DNA from: an uncultured Flavobacteriaceae bacterium
Lineage (GTDB): Bacteria; Bacteroidota; Bacteroidia; Flavobacteriales; Flavobacteriaceae
NCBI GenBank assembly: GCA_947495135.1
Contig: CANLXN010000006.1
Span: 124,001-188,000, forward strand
Length of the DNA: 64,000 nt
Direction of reading: 5' to 3'
Below, piece by piece: positions 17,402 through 26,106 of this stretch. The translations under genes were made by a program, and so were the position numbers. Within the stretch, counting starts at the first letter, position 1. Each line of letters opens with the position of its first letter. The notes below the pieces were generated by a model. It did not search any database, was not told the DNA's origin, and saw only the letters and a list, made by a program, of their open reading frames with translations.

Positions 17402-18061
17402 ATGAACAAACAGGAAAAGGTAGATTTTGTTATTGAAACGCTAAATAGAATGTACCCTGAAATACCAATTCCATTAGATCATAAAGACCCTTACACCCTA
17501 CTAATTGCAGTATTACTGTCTGCGCAAAGCACCGATGTTCGAGTGAATAAAATTACTCCTCTTTTATTTGAAGTAGCAGACAATCCCTTCGACATGATTA
17601 AACTAAGTGTAGAAGAGATAAGAGAAATTATAAAACCAGTGGGACTATCCCCTATGAAATCAAAGGGAATTCACGGACTTTCGCATATTCTCATCGATAA
17701 ATATGGCGGCAAAGTCCCCGAAAGTATCGAGCTTTTAGAAGAATTGCCTGCCGTAGGCCATAAAACGGCAAGTGTGGTAGTGTCGCAAGCTTTCGGAATT
17801 CCGGCATTTCCCGTAGACACGCACATTCACCGACTCATGTATCGCTGGAATTTTACCAATGGCAAAAACGTAGTGCAAACCGAAAAAGACGCCAAACGCC
17901 TCTTCCCCGAGCACATCTGGAACGATCTCCATCTTCAAATTATTTGGTATGGTAGGCAATATTCCCCCGCAAGAGGATGGGATTTGGAGAAAGACATTAT
18001 TACCAAGACCATTGGAAGGAAGACCGTTATAGACGAGTATTATAAGAAGAAGAAAAAGTAA
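17402..18061 (+). CDS. nth: endonuclease III, version without iron-sulfur cluster
   Basis: 219 residues. Bifunctional DNA glycosylase/AP lyase for oxidised pyrimidines. The helix-hairpin-helix LLEELPAVGHKTASVV holds catalytic Lys121, and the catalytic Asp139 lies in FPVDTHIHRLMYR. Where E. coli Nth carries its Cys-X6-Cys-X2-Cys-X5-Cys cluster loop, this protein reads IIWYGRQYSPARGWDLEKD, and it contains no cysteine at all. The 4Fe-4S cluster is therefore absent, a variation I believe is shared by other Flavobacteriaceae. The basic tail ends YYKKKKK. Monocistronic, divergent from bcp. Confidence 0.93.
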   Translation: MNKQEKVDFVIETLNRMYPEIPIPLDHKDPYTLLIAVLLSAQSTDVRVNKITPLLFEVADNPFDMIKLSVEEIREIIKPVGLSPMKSKGIHGLSHILIDKYGGKVPESIELLEELPAVGHKTASVVVSQAFGIPAFPVDTHIHRLMYRWNFTNGKNVVQTEKDAKRLFPEHIWNDLHLQIIWYGRQYSPARGWDLEKDIITKTIGRKTVIDEYYKKKKK

Positions 18062-18082
18062 TTTATTAAACGCACTAATAAT

Positions 18083-18613
18083 TTATCCGAAAATCCACTC
18101 TATAACAGTTCCAAATCCTGTAAGAATAAGAAGGAAGACTCCTATAAGCACTGCAAAGATCAAATAGCGTCCAAATTTCTCCTTGGATGTATCATTGGTA
18201 TTTTTCCGTTTATTAGCCTTGTTAGTCCTAGGGGCAAATTTTGGAATACAATTACTTTTTTCGCTACTGTCTATTTCCAGTTGGGCTAACTTCTTTTGGG
18301 CGTATTTAGGAAGCTTTGATTTGTCACCGCGAAAAACAAGGTCTTGTAAAATTTGATAACCCGAATAGTTAACCGACTTTTCGTAGACTTCTACACAATT
18401 CTTAATTCGATCATTCGTTGGCTCGGTTAAGATCCAATATCTACCTGCAGCATCTAAAAATCCGCCTTCATAATACAATTGAGCCAACTTATTCCAGAGT
18501 TCCATTTCATGTGGATTTTCCTGAATTAAATTTCGCAATCGATCTGCCGCTTTAAATTTTCTACCTTTATCAATATCAAAATCGACCTTCTCTAGTTTTT
18601 CTTTTAAACCCAC
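18083..18613 (-). CDS. DUF6584-like protein with TPR-type N-terminus and C-terminal anchor
   Basis: 176 residues. The N-terminal part (KGRKFKAADRLRNLIQENP, ELWNKLAQLYYEGGFLDAAGRYW) has the alternating helix pattern of one or two tetratricopeptide-like repeats and matches the DUF6584 pattern as I know it. A charged linker rich in Lys, Asn and Thr follows (about residues 118-145), then one C-terminal membrane helix (about 150-172, YLIFAVLIGVFLLILTGFG). This is a tail-anchored arrangement with the TPR part in the cytoplasm. Partners are unknown. It converges with nth 21 bases away. Confidence 0.7.
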   Translation of the reverse strand: MGLKEKLEKVDFDIDKGRKFKAADRLRNLIQENPHEMELWNKLAQLYYEGGFLDAAGRYWILTEPTNDRIKNCVEVYEKSVNYSGYQILQDLVFRGDKSKLPKYAQKKLAQLEIDSSEKSNCIPKFAPRTNKANKRKNTNDTSKEKFGRYLIFAVLIGVFLLILTGFGTVIEWIFG

Positions 18614-18691
18614 TTTCTATTTATTAAACAGGTGTTTTATTTTTTGTTTGAACATAGTAAGATGAACGCTTAAATAGGTGGGAAGTGAATT

Positions 18692-19063
18692 TTAATAATC
18701 TGCTGTCCGAGTAAACGTATACAATACCGAGTCCTTTTCAAACTCTATCAGCACCAACTGTTCAAGAGCAGAACCGTTGGTATAATACCCATTTTCTACA
18801 ATTTGTTCTCCGCTGTGATCTGTATATTCAATAACATAAGCTCCATCTATCTTGTTTTTGCTCATAGAAAGGAAGTCTTCCGCCGACTTGCCTGGTTGCA
18901 GTTGAGGAAGCTTATACATCTCCAACTTTTCAGTAGTATAGAATTTTATATTTGTGATAGTTTTATCTGTCTTATTGACCATCTTAAAATGAATACCATC
19001 ATCATTTACTAGATTACAACCTGCAAAAAACAAGACCAAGATTATGTACAGTAGTTGTTTCAT
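18692..19063 (-). CDS. small lipoprotein of unknown function
   Basis: 123 residues. Lipoprotein signal peptide with lipobox FAGC and acylated Cys16, followed by a short Asn/Asp linker and a single beta-rich domain (IHFKMVNKTDKTITNIKFYT, VIEYTDHSGEQIVENGYYTNG). The KTDKTITNIKFY style resembles small immunoglobulin-like or interaction domains, but no family is recognised. Same strand as the DUF6584-like gene downstream (78 bases); a shared transcript is possible. Confidence 0.7.
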   Translation of the reverse strand: MKQLLYIILVLFFAGCNLVNDDGIHFKMVNKTDKTITNIKFYTTEKLEMYKLPQLQPGKSAEDFLSMSKNKIDGAYVIEYTDHSGEQIVENGYYTNGSALEQLVLIEFEKDSVLYTFTRTADY

Positions 19064-19156
19064 GTATTATTTATTAAGAGCATTGCAAGATGAAAAAACA
19101 GCTCGAAGAAGAGTTGCAAAATAAAAATACAAAATATTACATTTAAAAAAAAGCAT

Positions 19157-19185
19157 AAAAAAAACCCGGGACAATCAATCCCGGG
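19157..19185 (-). terminator. rho-independent terminator after the sigma/microprotein pair
   Basis: Stem cccggga (19165-19171) with tcccggg (19179-19185), 7-base loop. Read on the minus strand, it is followed by a run of eight T (plus-strand A run 19157-19164). It sits 12 bases after the stop of the 49-residue gene, supporting that gene as the end of a real transcript. Confidence 0.8.
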
Positions 19186-19197
19186 GTTTTCCAAAGT

Positions 19198-19347
19198 TTA
19201 GTTTAGAAGTGCTTCAAACTTCATTTTATTATAATCTATAACACTTAAAGCCTTCGAGTAATCCAGAAGAAATTTAACGGTTTCTTCTTTCGGGCCAATT
19301 TTATTCACGCGGCCCATGCGTGAGGTTTCAGAGTACAAATTTGCCAT
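19198..19347 (-). CDS. 49-residue conserved-looking microprotein downstream of ECF sigma factor
   Basis: A complete small frame of 49 codons from ATG at 19347 to TAA at 19198, no internal stop. The product starts MANLYSETSRMGRVNK, continues IGPKEETVKFLLDYSKALSV and ends MKFEALLN. It is mixed charged and helical, with no signal or membrane segment. It lies 60 bases after the ECF sigma gene on the same strand and is followed at once by a strong terminator, so it is most likely the second gene of that transcript. I recall similar roughly 49-residue products in other flavobacteria. A role as a regulator of the sigma factor is inference from position only. Confidence 0.72.
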   Translation of the reverse strand: MANLYSETSRMGRVNKIGPKEETVKFLLDYSKALSVIDYNKMKFEALLN

Positions 19348-19407
19348 AGAACGTAATTTTGAGGTTAATTGTTACCATAGTAACGCCCTCTAATTTACTT
19401 TATTGCA

Positions 19408-19992
19408 TCAATTTGTCAATATAATATTATGCTTGTCAATCACCTTACGCAAATTAATTAAAGCGTAGCGCATTCTTCCTAGTGCCGTATTAATACTAAC
19501 ACCTGTTTGCTCACTAATTTCTTTGAAGCTCATCTCCTTGTACATACGCATCATCAAGACCTCCTTTTGGTCGTCTGGCAATTCTTGTATTAATCTACGA
19601 ACATCACTTTCCACTTGATCTTTACAGATTTGCTTTTCAGCATTCAATGCCCCATCAGAAAGTACCGAGAATATGTTGAAATCGTCGTTATTTTCAAACT
19701 TAGGCATTCGGTTATTCTTTCGGAAATGATCGATTACCAAATTATGAGCTATTCGCATAACCCAAGGTAAAAACTTACCTTCTTCGTTATAAGCCCCCTT
19801 TTTTAGGGTATTTATAACCTTAATAAAGGTGTCTTGGAAAATATCTTCAGCAACATCCCGATCGAATACTTTCGAGTAGATAAAACTATAGATTCTTTGT
19901 TTGTGGCGGGTGATTAAATCACACAATGCAGATTCGTTACCTTTCATGTACGCACTTACCAATAGTGCATCGCTGGTCTTGCTATTTTTCAT
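19408..19992 (-). CDS. ECF RNA polymerase sigma factor
   Basis: 194 residues. Sigma region 2 is clear (CDLITRHKQRIYSFIYSKV, DVAEDIFQDTFIKVINTLKK, FLPWVMRIAHNLVIDHFRK), and region 4 contains the helix-turn-helix LPDDQKEVLMMRMYKEMSF then KEISEQTGVSINTALGRMRY. This places it in the extracytoplasmic-function class. No anti-sigma gene lies beside it; instead a 49-residue protein follows. I know close relatives of this gene in most Flavobacteriaceae, where it seems to be a core regulator. The 5' side faces uvrA; a short inverted repeat (aacaac...gttgtt near 20026-20046) lies in front of it and might be an operator. Confidence 0.93.
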   Translation of the reverse strand: MKNSKTSDALLVSAYMKGNESALCDLITRHKQRIYSFIYSKVFDRDVAEDIFQDTFIKVINTLKKGAYNEEGKFLPWVMRIAHNLVIDHFRKNNRMPKFENNDDFNIFSVLSDGALNAEKQICKDQVESDVRRLIQELPDDQKEVLMMRMYKEMSFKEISEQTGVSINTALGRMRYALINLRKVIDKHNIILTN

Positions 19993-20199
19993 ATCAATAC
20001 TTTTTTTTCAAAATAAACAACTATCTAACGGTTGTTCAGTCTTCCTGTTTATTTAAAAAAGTAATGGTATGCTATAGGCAACGTTTTTGTGTTTGTGTGG
20101 TAAATATAACAACAATCATTTCAGAAAAACAAAAAAAGAAGCCTTTTTTCTTAAAATAAATATAAAACGGTGGTCATTAAAATCTTAAAAAGGAAGTGG

Positions 20200-20207
20200 T
20201 ATCTTTG
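20200..20207 (+). promoter_or_regulatory. -7 box TATCTTTG for uvrA
   Basis: Exact TAnnTTTG match inside the longest possible uvrA frame. It implies transcription starts near 20213, which rules out the upstream GTG at 20170 as the translation start. Confidence 0.65.
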
Positions 20208-20238
20208 CAAAATTGAAATAAAAACCGATTTAGTCAAC

Positions 20239-23010
20239 TTGCAAGAAACAACAATTGATCCTAAGAAAAACATCCTCATTCAGGGTGCGAAGCTTCACAA
20301 TCTGAAGAATATTACGGTGGCGATCCCGCGTAATAAATTGGTGGTGATCACTGGCCTGTCGGGTAGTGGAAAATCTAGCCTCGCATTCGATACACTCTAT
20401 GCGGAAGGTCAAAGACGCTATGTAGAAAGTCTTTCGTCATATGCGCGACAGTTCCTTGGTCGTTTAAATAAGCCGAAAGTAGATGCTATTAAAGGTATTG
20501 CTCCTGCTATTGCCATTGAACAAAAAGTAAACTCAACCAACCCACGCTCTACCGTTGGAACCTCCACCGAGATTTACGATTACCTTAAACTTTTATACAC
20601 AAGAATAGGTAAAACGTATTCCCCCGTTAGTGGAGATGAAGTAAAAAAAGACCGGGTAACCGATGTAATAAAATACATCCAGTCATTTCCAATTGGTGAA
20701 AAGCTCCTTCTCCTCTCTCCTATCCATTTGGAAGAAGGAAGAACAATGGAAAACAAACTAAAGGCATTGGCGCAGCAAGGATATGCCAGGGTAAAGCTCG
20801 ATGATACCGTTATACGAATAGACGAGCTAAAAAACATTCCAACCAACCTTCAATTAGTTCTAGATCGCGTCATTACCAAAGACGAAGAGGATTTTTACAA
20901 TAGATTGGCCGATGCTGCCGAAATGGCTTTCTTCGAAGGAAAAGGAACCTTATACGTAGAAAATCTTGCTAGTAAAAAAATAAAAGAATTCAACAATAGG
21001 TTTGAAGCGGACGGAATCACTTTTATGGAACCTAACGTTCATTTATTTAGCTTCAACAATCCGTATGGAGCCTGCCCTACTTGTGAAGGTTATGGCGATG
21101 TCATTGGAGTAGATACCGATCTTGTGATTCCGAATACAGGCCTTTCTATTTATGAAAATGCCATTTTCCCTTGGCGAGGAGATAGTATGGGTTGGTATCG
21201 AGATACATTGGTAAATAATGCCTATAAATTTGATTTCCCTATCCACAAACCCTGGTTCGAATTGACCGAAGAACAAAAACAGTTGGTTTGGGAAGGAAAT
21301 GAGTACTTCGAAGGACTTAATAGTTTCTTTTCATTCCTAGAATCGAAAAGTTATAAAATCCAGAACAGAGTAATGCTCTCCCGTTACCGGGGGAAAACTA
21401 AATGTCATACTTGTTATGGTAAACGACTAAGACCAGAAGCGGCATATGTAAAAATAAATAACAAGTCTATCCAAGAGTTGGTCGAACTTCCTCTAAATAA
21501 GGTGGCAGATTTCTTCGGAAATCTGCAATTAAACGAATACGATACCACAGTTGCAAAACGCTTGCTATTGGAGATCAATAACCGCCTCAAATTCTTAATG
21601 GACGTAGGTCTTAGCTACCTCACTATCAACCGAAAAAGCAATACACTATCTGGAGGAGAATCTCAGCGTATCAATTTAGCAACTTCTTTGGGGAGTAGTC
21701 TGGTGGGTTCCATGTACATTTTGGACGAACCAAGTATTGGGCTTCATCCCAAAGATACCGAACGACTTATTGAAGTACTAAAAGCGCTACGCGATCTAGG
21801 AAACACGGTTATTGTGGTCGAACACGATGAAGAAATTATGAAAGCCGCAGACGCCATTATTGATATTGGGCCAGAAGCAGGAACATTTGGAGGAGAAGTG
21901 GTAGCTCAAGGTACATTCGACGATATTATGAAGTCTGATTCGCTCACTGCAAAATATTTAGACGGTAGAATGGAGATTGAGGTTCCGAAGAAAAGAAGAA
22001 CTTCAAAATTATCTATCGATGTAGTTGGAGCTCGACAAAACAATTTAAAGAATATAGACGTTTCATTCCCTTTAGGGGTATTTACAGCGGTTACTGGAGT
22101 TTCAGGTAGCGGTAAAAGTACTTTGGTGAAAAAGATTCTTTATCCAGCCTTGGTTCGGAAAATAGGTGGTTATGGAGAAAAGCCAGGGCAATTTACCGAG
22201 CTCAAAGGAGATATCGAAAGCGTCTCTAATATCGAATTTATCGATCAGAATCCTATTGGACGTTCCAGTAGATCCAACCCTGTGACATATATAAAAGCCT
22301 ACGACGATATTAGGAATTTATTTGCCTCCCAGAAATTAAGCGACATAAGGAGTTATAAAGCCAAACATTTTAGCTTTAACGTGGATGGTGGACGTTGTGA
22401 AACTTGTAAAGGAGAAGGAGAAGTGACCATCGAGATGCAGTTCATGGCAGATGTGCATTTGGAGTGCGAGACTTGCAAGGGAAAACGCTTTAAAAAGGAA
22501 GTTTTAGAAGTCAATTTTCATGGAAAGAACATTCATGATATACTTACCATGCCCGTAGACGATGCTATTGCCTTCTTTATGCTGCATTCAGAAAAGAAAA
22601 TAACGAACAAACTGCAACCACTGCAGGATGTTGGATTGGGCTATGTTCAGCTAGGACAAAGCTCTTCTACACTTTCGGGTGGAGAGGCTCAACGTATTAA
22701 ATTAGCCTCATTTTTGGTAAAAGGAAACACAAAGGATAAGACACTTTTCATCTTCGACGAACCTACTACTGGCCTCCATTTCCATGATATCAAAAAACTA
22801 TTAGCCTCCCTCTACGCTTTGCTAGAAAAAGGTCATACGGTGATTGTAGTAGAGCATAATTTGGACCTCATAAAGTGTGCCGATTACATTGTTGACCTTG
22901 GAAAAGAAGGTGGTGAATATGGCGGACAGGTTATTGCAGAAGGTACTCCAGAAGAAGTTGCCAAAGTGAAGGAATCTTTCACAGCTCAGTATTTAGCGGA
23001 AAAAATTTAG
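20239..23010 (+). CDS. uvrA: excinuclease ABC subunit A (UvrA)
   Basis: 923 residues from a TTG start at 20239. The frame is open to a GTG at 20170, but a -7 box at 20200-20207 lies inside that extension, so the TTG (giving MQETTIDPKKN) is preferred. It is the DNA-damage recognition ATPase of nucleotide excision repair. Visible: Walker A GLSGSGKSSLAFDT and GVSGSGKSTL, two signatures LSGGESQRI and LSGGEAQRI, Walker B LDEPSIGLHP and FDEPTTGLHF, and zinc-finger pairs CPTCEGYG, CHTCYGKR, CETCKGEGE and CETCKGKRF. Full length and intact. A T9SS cargo gene follows after 42 bases. Confidence 0.96.
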   Translation: MQETTIDPKKNILIQGAKLHNLKNITVAIPRNKLVVITGLSGSGKSSLAFDTLYAEGQRRYVESLSSYARQFLGRLNKPKVDAIKGIAPAIAIEQKVNSTNPRSTVGTSTEIYDYLKLLYTRIGKTYSPVSGDEVKKDRVTDVIKYIQSFPIGEKLLLLSPIHLEEGRTMENKLKALAQQGYARVKLDDTVIRIDELKNIPTNLQLVLDRVITKDEEDFYNRLADAAEMAFFEGKGTLYVENLASKKIKEFNNRFEADGITFMEPNVHLFSFNNPYGACPTCEGYGDVIGVDTDLVIPNTGLSIYENAIFPWRGDSMGWYRDTLVNNAYKFDFPIHKPWFELTEEQKQLVWEGNEYFEGLNSFFSFLESKSYKIQNRVMLSRYRGKTKCHTCYGKRLRPEAAYVKINNKSIQELVELPLNKVADFFGNLQLNEYDTTVAKRLLLEINNRLKFLMDVGLSYLTINRKSNTLSGGESQRINLATSLGSSLVGSMYILDEPSIGLHPKDTERLIEVLKALRDLGNTVIVVEHDEEIMKAADAIIDIGPEAGTFGGEVVAQGTFDDIMKSDSLTAKYLDGRMEIEVPKKRRTSKLSIDVVGARQNNLKNIDVSFPLGVFTAVTGVSGSGKSTLVKKILYPALVRKIGGYGEKPGQFTELKGDIESVSNIEFIDQNPIGRSSRSNPVTYIKAYDDIRNLFASQKLSDIRSYKAKHFSFNVDGGRCETCKGEGEVTIEMQFMADVHLECETCKGKRFKKEVLEVNFHGKNIHDILTMPVDDAIAFFMLHSEKKITNKLQPLQDVGLGYVQLGQSSSTLSGGEAQRIKLASFLVKGNTKDKTLFIFDEPTTGLHFHDIKKLLASLYALLEKGHTVIVVEHNLDLIKCADYIVDLGKEGGEYGGQVIAEGTPEEVAKVKESFTAQYLAEKI

Positions 23011-23052
23011 TACTTTTAAGATGATCCTTTGAAATTTTAAAAGCCTGACTTC

Positions 23053-23958
23053 ATGTACAAGTTACTATGCTATATATTGTTGTTCCCATTTGCCTTAAGT
23101 GCACAGGAATATATCCCAATGCTACAGGAAGGAAATAGTTGGAGCGTGGATGTATTTTATTGTCCATATGACCCACCAAACAATCCAGATGAATGGACAG
23201 AAACTGAACAAATTTCCATCGGTGAAGAGGTCTTGATAGATGGCATAGCTTATAAACAGCTTTATAGAGATGGAGACGAATCTTGTTTATTAAGAGAAGA
23301 AGATGGTGTTGTTTATAAGTTAATATCCTCCAACAATGAAATGATCTTCTTTGATTTTAATATGGAAGTTGGAGATGAATTCTACATTGCGGACTCCGGT
23401 TTTCAGTATCCTTACTGCGCTGGCACAGGGTATAACATTCCCATATTTTTCATTAAAGTATATGAAGTTGAAATGCTGTTCATAGCGGGACAGGAGCGAA
23501 AGGTGATCAATTTTATTGACAAACATTCCCCTAACGACGGTCATGTTTTGAGCTGGATTGAGGGAATAGGAACCCTTGCTGGTCCTGGACATACTTGGGC
23601 ATTGCAAGATGCAACTTGCGGTAGTTTATTAGCCTGCTTTTCGAATAACGGCGAGACCTATTTTATGAATGGTGCAGGTTCCTGCGATAATACTTCCCTT
23701 GGTATTGGAGATATTTCCGAAGAGGAAATTGTACTCTACCCCAATCCAATTACAAATACTTCCTTTCTCCAACTGCCTTCTGCGAGTGTAGCGGATAGAT
23801 TAAAAATTTTTACTATCAACGGAAAGCTAATTGGAGAAGAACTAATTACTAAAGATTATATACCTCTTCAAGCCACGCAATATTCGGCAGGTCTTTATTT
23901 TTATCGAGTCCTATCTGAAGGTCGTGTACTTAAAACAGCTGCGTTTTTAGTAAAGTGA
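23053..23958 (+). CDS. T9SS type A cargo protein of unknown function
   Basis: 301 residues. Signal peptide about residues 1-16 (cut after ALSA). The body (residues 17-220) is Trp/Tyr-rich and beta-like with several cysteines (CPYDPPNNPDEW, ESCLLREEDGVVYKL, CAGTGYN, CGSLLACF), suggesting disulfide-stabilised folding outside the cell. Residues about 224-301 are a T9SS type A sorting domain: VLYPNPITNTSFLQL, then KIFTINGKLIGEE, SAGLYFYRVLSEG and the basic end KTAAFLVK. It should be exported across the outer membrane and cleaved or attached at the surface. Function of the body unknown. Confidence 0.88.
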   Translation: MYKLLCYILLFPFALSAQEYIPMLQEGNSWSVDVFYCPYDPPNNPDEWTETEQISIGEEVLIDGIAYKQLYRDGDESCLLREEDGVVYKLISSNNEMIFFDFNMEVGDEFYIADSGFQYPYCAGTGYNIPIFFIKVYEVEMLFIAGQERKVINFIDKHSPNDGHVLSWIEGIGTLAGPGHTWALQDATCGSLLACFSNNGETYFMNGAGSCDNTSLGIGDISEEEIVLYPNPITNTSFLQLPSASVADRLKIFTINGKLIGEELITKDYIPLQATQYSAGLYFYRVLSEGRVLKTAAFLVK

Positions 23959-24040
23959 CATTATATTATCTAATAAATATATCATAACCCTTCTTTTCAT
24001 CTTTATATATAGGTAGTTTTAAATAAAATTAAACAACCCT

Positions 24041-25108
24041 ATGAAAAAGATTACCACTACCCTGCTATTTTTGATGAGCGTTCAATTTGCAATTGCTCAA
24101 GTATATACTAATGCTGAAAGTGTTGAATACGACCCTGTAAATGATCAATGGCTAGTTTCCAATGGAAGCAGAATGATTACAGACGATGGGGAAGGAAATC
24201 TATCTTTCTTCGGAACAGGACCCGCTAATTTAGGATTGGAAGTTTTAGGAAATACAGCCTTCGTCTCTGTTCAAAACGGTATCAAAGGCTACGATCTAAC
24301 TACCGAAGCAGAAGTTATGAGTCTTAACATTCCAGGAGCTACATTTCTCAACGGAATGACCAACGACGGCAATAATATGCTCTATACAACCGAATTTAAT
24401 TCAAATCGCATCTTTTCAGTAGATGTTTCAGACCTAAACAATCCAACTTATACCGAAATAGTAAGCAATACAGAACAAACTCCAAATGGTATTATTTTTG
24501 ACCAAGTAAATAACCGTCTTATCTATGCCACTTGGACCAACCCTGCGCTCATAAAAGCAGTAGACCTAGATACTTTTACTGTGAGTGATATTACCACTAC
24601 TAATGTGGCACAGGTTGATGGTATTGATGACGATAGCGAAGGAAATTATTATATCTCATCCTGGAATCCAGACCGTATTACAAAATACAACAACAACTTT
24701 ACTTCTTTCGAAACAGTGGTAACACCCACCATTGATTCCCCTGCGGACATAGGCTATAACCAAAACAACGATATCCTAGCCATTCCAACCTTCTCCGACG
24801 TTATTTTCGTAGATCTAAGTAGTTTATCTGTTACCGATTTTTCTTCTGAAAGTTTCGGTTTTGGAATATCCTCTAATCCAATAAATGATGCTACCTATGT
24901 CGAATTTACGATGGAAACCCCCGAAAGGCTCTCTCTAAATTTATATGATATTCAAGGAAAATTAATCGATACTCTACTAACCGAAAATGCCGCATCTGGA
25001 ACCTATAAAGTGGTTCTTGCCGGACTTCAACTACAAACGGGTGTGTATTTATTAGAACTTCAGGTTGAAGGAAAAGGAGCAAAAACAATAAAGCTCATAG
25101 TAAATTAA
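24041..25108 (+). CDS. T9SS type A cargo, NHL/SMP-30-like beta-propeller
   Basis: 355 residues. Signal peptide about residues 1-19. Residues 25-270 form repeated beta blades of the strictosidine-synthase/SMP-30 style: NTAFVSVQNGIKGYDLTT, LYTTEFNSNRIFSVDVSD, PNGIIFDQVNNRLIYATW, DGIDDDSEGNYYISSWNPDRI, PADIGYNQNNDILAIPTF. The C-terminal 80 residues are a T9SS sorting domain (SSNPINDATYVEF, LSLNLYDIQGKLIDT, LQTGVYLLELQVEG, KTIKLIVN). Expected at the cell surface or secreted. Whether the propeller is enzymatic is not shown; no lactonase metal site was verified. A terminator follows. Confidence 0.88.
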   Translation: MKKITTTLLFLMSVQFAIAQVYTNAESVEYDPVNDQWLVSNGSRMITDDGEGNLSFFGTGPANLGLEVLGNTAFVSVQNGIKGYDLTTEAEVMSLNIPGATFLNGMTNDGNNMLYTTEFNSNRIFSVDVSDLNNPTYTEIVSNTEQTPNGIIFDQVNNRLIYATWTNPALIKAVDLDTFTVSDITTTNVAQVDGIDDDSEGNYYISSWNPDRITKYNNNFTSFETVVTPTIDSPADIGYNQNNDILAIPTFSDVIFVDLSSLSVTDFSSESFGFGISSNPINDATYVEFTMETPERLSLNLYDIQGKLIDTLLTENAASGTYKVVLAGLQLQTGVYLLELQVEGKGAKTIKLIVN

Positions 25109-25172
25109 AAACACCCTAGATTCATCTTTATTTTTCGCAAACGATCCTTGTTTCGAAAATTTCAGCATCTAA

Positions 25173-25212
25173 AAAACCCTAGTAACTAACTGTCAGCAAG
25201 GGTTTTACATTT
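25173..25212 (+). terminator. rho-independent terminator
   Basis: Stem aaaaccct (25173-25180) with agggtttt (25199-25206), followed by acattttt. It lies 65 bases after the propeller gene and directly abuts the sigma-54 promoter of the next gene, isolating the two units. Confidence 0.65.
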
Positions 25213-25213
25213 T

Positions 25214-25229
25214 TGGCACGGCTCTTGGT
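25214..25229 (+). promoter_or_regulatory. sigma-54 (-24/-12) promoter, first paralogue
   Basis: TGGCAC at 25214-25219, five bases, then TTGGT at 25225-25229, close to the sigma-54 consensus TGGCAC-N5-TTGCA with the GG and near-GC elements correctly spaced. It lies 65 bases before the ATG at 25295. No TAnnTTTG box is seen between it and the gene. The same arrangement precedes the paralogous gene at 26931. Confidence 0.65.
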
Positions 25230-25294
25230 TTATTACTAATCAAATAGCGTATGTCACACCGCTTATTGTGTGACTTAACCCAAAATATAATATT

Positions 25295-25906
25295 ATGAGA
25301 AATTCATTACTATTAGTAGCTCTATTCCTAGGAGGGATGACTACGCAGACAGTGACAGCTCAACATCAAAATGATGCAGTTATTAACAAGGGGAACAAAC
25401 ATCGCTATTACAATTCGCAATCTATACGTTTTGTAGAAAATGGTGTTCTCTTTCAGGTCTTCACAGACGGAACTTTTACGTTCTCCGAAGCCTACAACGG
25501 ACAGCCTTACATTTACGGACGTACAAATCACAATGTCAACTACTACAATGGCAATGGCCGAAGAGGTAACAACCGTAGGTATGGAAACAGACCATTACGA
25601 GTGAAAAGAGATCGTTTTGGAACTATCGTTGGAGTTAACGGTATCTGTATTGGCTATAAGCGAAACGGAAAAGTTAATCAAATTGGTAGCGTTCCAATCT
25701 ACCATCAAAGAGGTAACCTCGTACAGGTAGGTGGAATGACCATAGAATACAACCGTTTTGGAAGTATTCGTAAAACTTACGGACACATTAATCGTCAAAA
25801 CAGAAAAGTTTGGCACGATGATTGGATTACATATAATAACTACGATAATAATTGGAATGAACATGAAGTTTGGAACAATCGTATAAATAGAAAAAGAAGT
25901 AAATAG
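25295..25906 (+). CDS. exported protein, paralogue of the gene at 26931
   Basis: 203 residues. Signal peptide about residues 1-22 (cut near TVTA-Q). The mature protein begins with SIRFVENGVLFQVFTDGTFTF, which aligns with SYIFVENGVEFSVFPDGQFDF of the protein at 26931-28205. Next comes an Asn/Arg/Tyr/Gly-rich linker (NVNYYNGNGRRGNNRRYGN) and then short beta repeats of the form G-x-V-x-x-I-G-x-V-x-I (GTIVGVNGICIGY, GKVNQIGSVPIYH, GNLVQVGGMTIEY). The end is basic (NRINRKRSK). It is likely periplasmic or outer-membrane associated. The sigma-54 type promoter points to control by an enhancer-binding protein. I recognise no characterised family. Confidence 0.8.
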   Translation: MRNSLLLVALFLGGMTTQTVTAQHQNDAVINKGNKHRYYNSQSIRFVENGVLFQVFTDGTFTFSEAYNGQPYIYGRTNHNVNYYNGNGRRGNNRRYGNRPLRVKRDRFGTIVGVNGICIGYKRNGKVNQIGSVPIYHQRGNLVQVGGMTIEYNRFGSIRKTYGHINRQNRKVWHDDWITYNNYDNNWNEHEVWNNRINRKRSK

Positions 25907-25931
25907 TTGATAATCATCAACACACTATAAA

Positions 25932-25945
25932 TTTGGTTGGTTAGT
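25932..25945 (+). repeat. shared 14-base element after paralogue 1
   Basis: TTTGGTTGGTTAGT follows the stop at 25906 by 26 bases. An identical 14-mer follows the second paralogue (28212-28225), in both cases just before the terminator hairpin. It is either a trace of the gene duplication or a shared 3' RNA element. Confidence 0.6.
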
Positions 25946-25954
25946 TTTTTTGAA

Positions 25955-25995
25955 AAACCCGTCGCGTCTCCCCCGGGATTGCAGCGGGTTTATTT
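25955..25995 (+). terminator. imperfect terminator hairpin after paralogue 1
   Basis: Stem aaacccg (25955-25961) with cgggttt (25985-25991), extended by partially paired cgc/gca, followed by atttgttg. Weaker than the equivalent hairpin of the second paralogue. Confidence 0.55.
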
Positions 25996-26050
25996 GTTGG
26001 AATAAACTTTTAAACAGCCTACTAACTTACATTTATAATATAAAGCTTTT

Positions 26051-26058
26051 TACCTTTG
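26051..26058 (+). promoter_or_regulatory. -7 box TACCTTTG for lspA
   Basis: Exact TAnnTTTG match. It overlaps the TTG (26056) that begins the longest lspA frame, so translation must start further down, at the ATG at 26065 or 26107. Confidence 0.65.
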
Positions 26059-26106
26059 TCTCCGATGAAATCGTATCTTGTATTGATTCAAACAAACAAC
26101 AATCCA

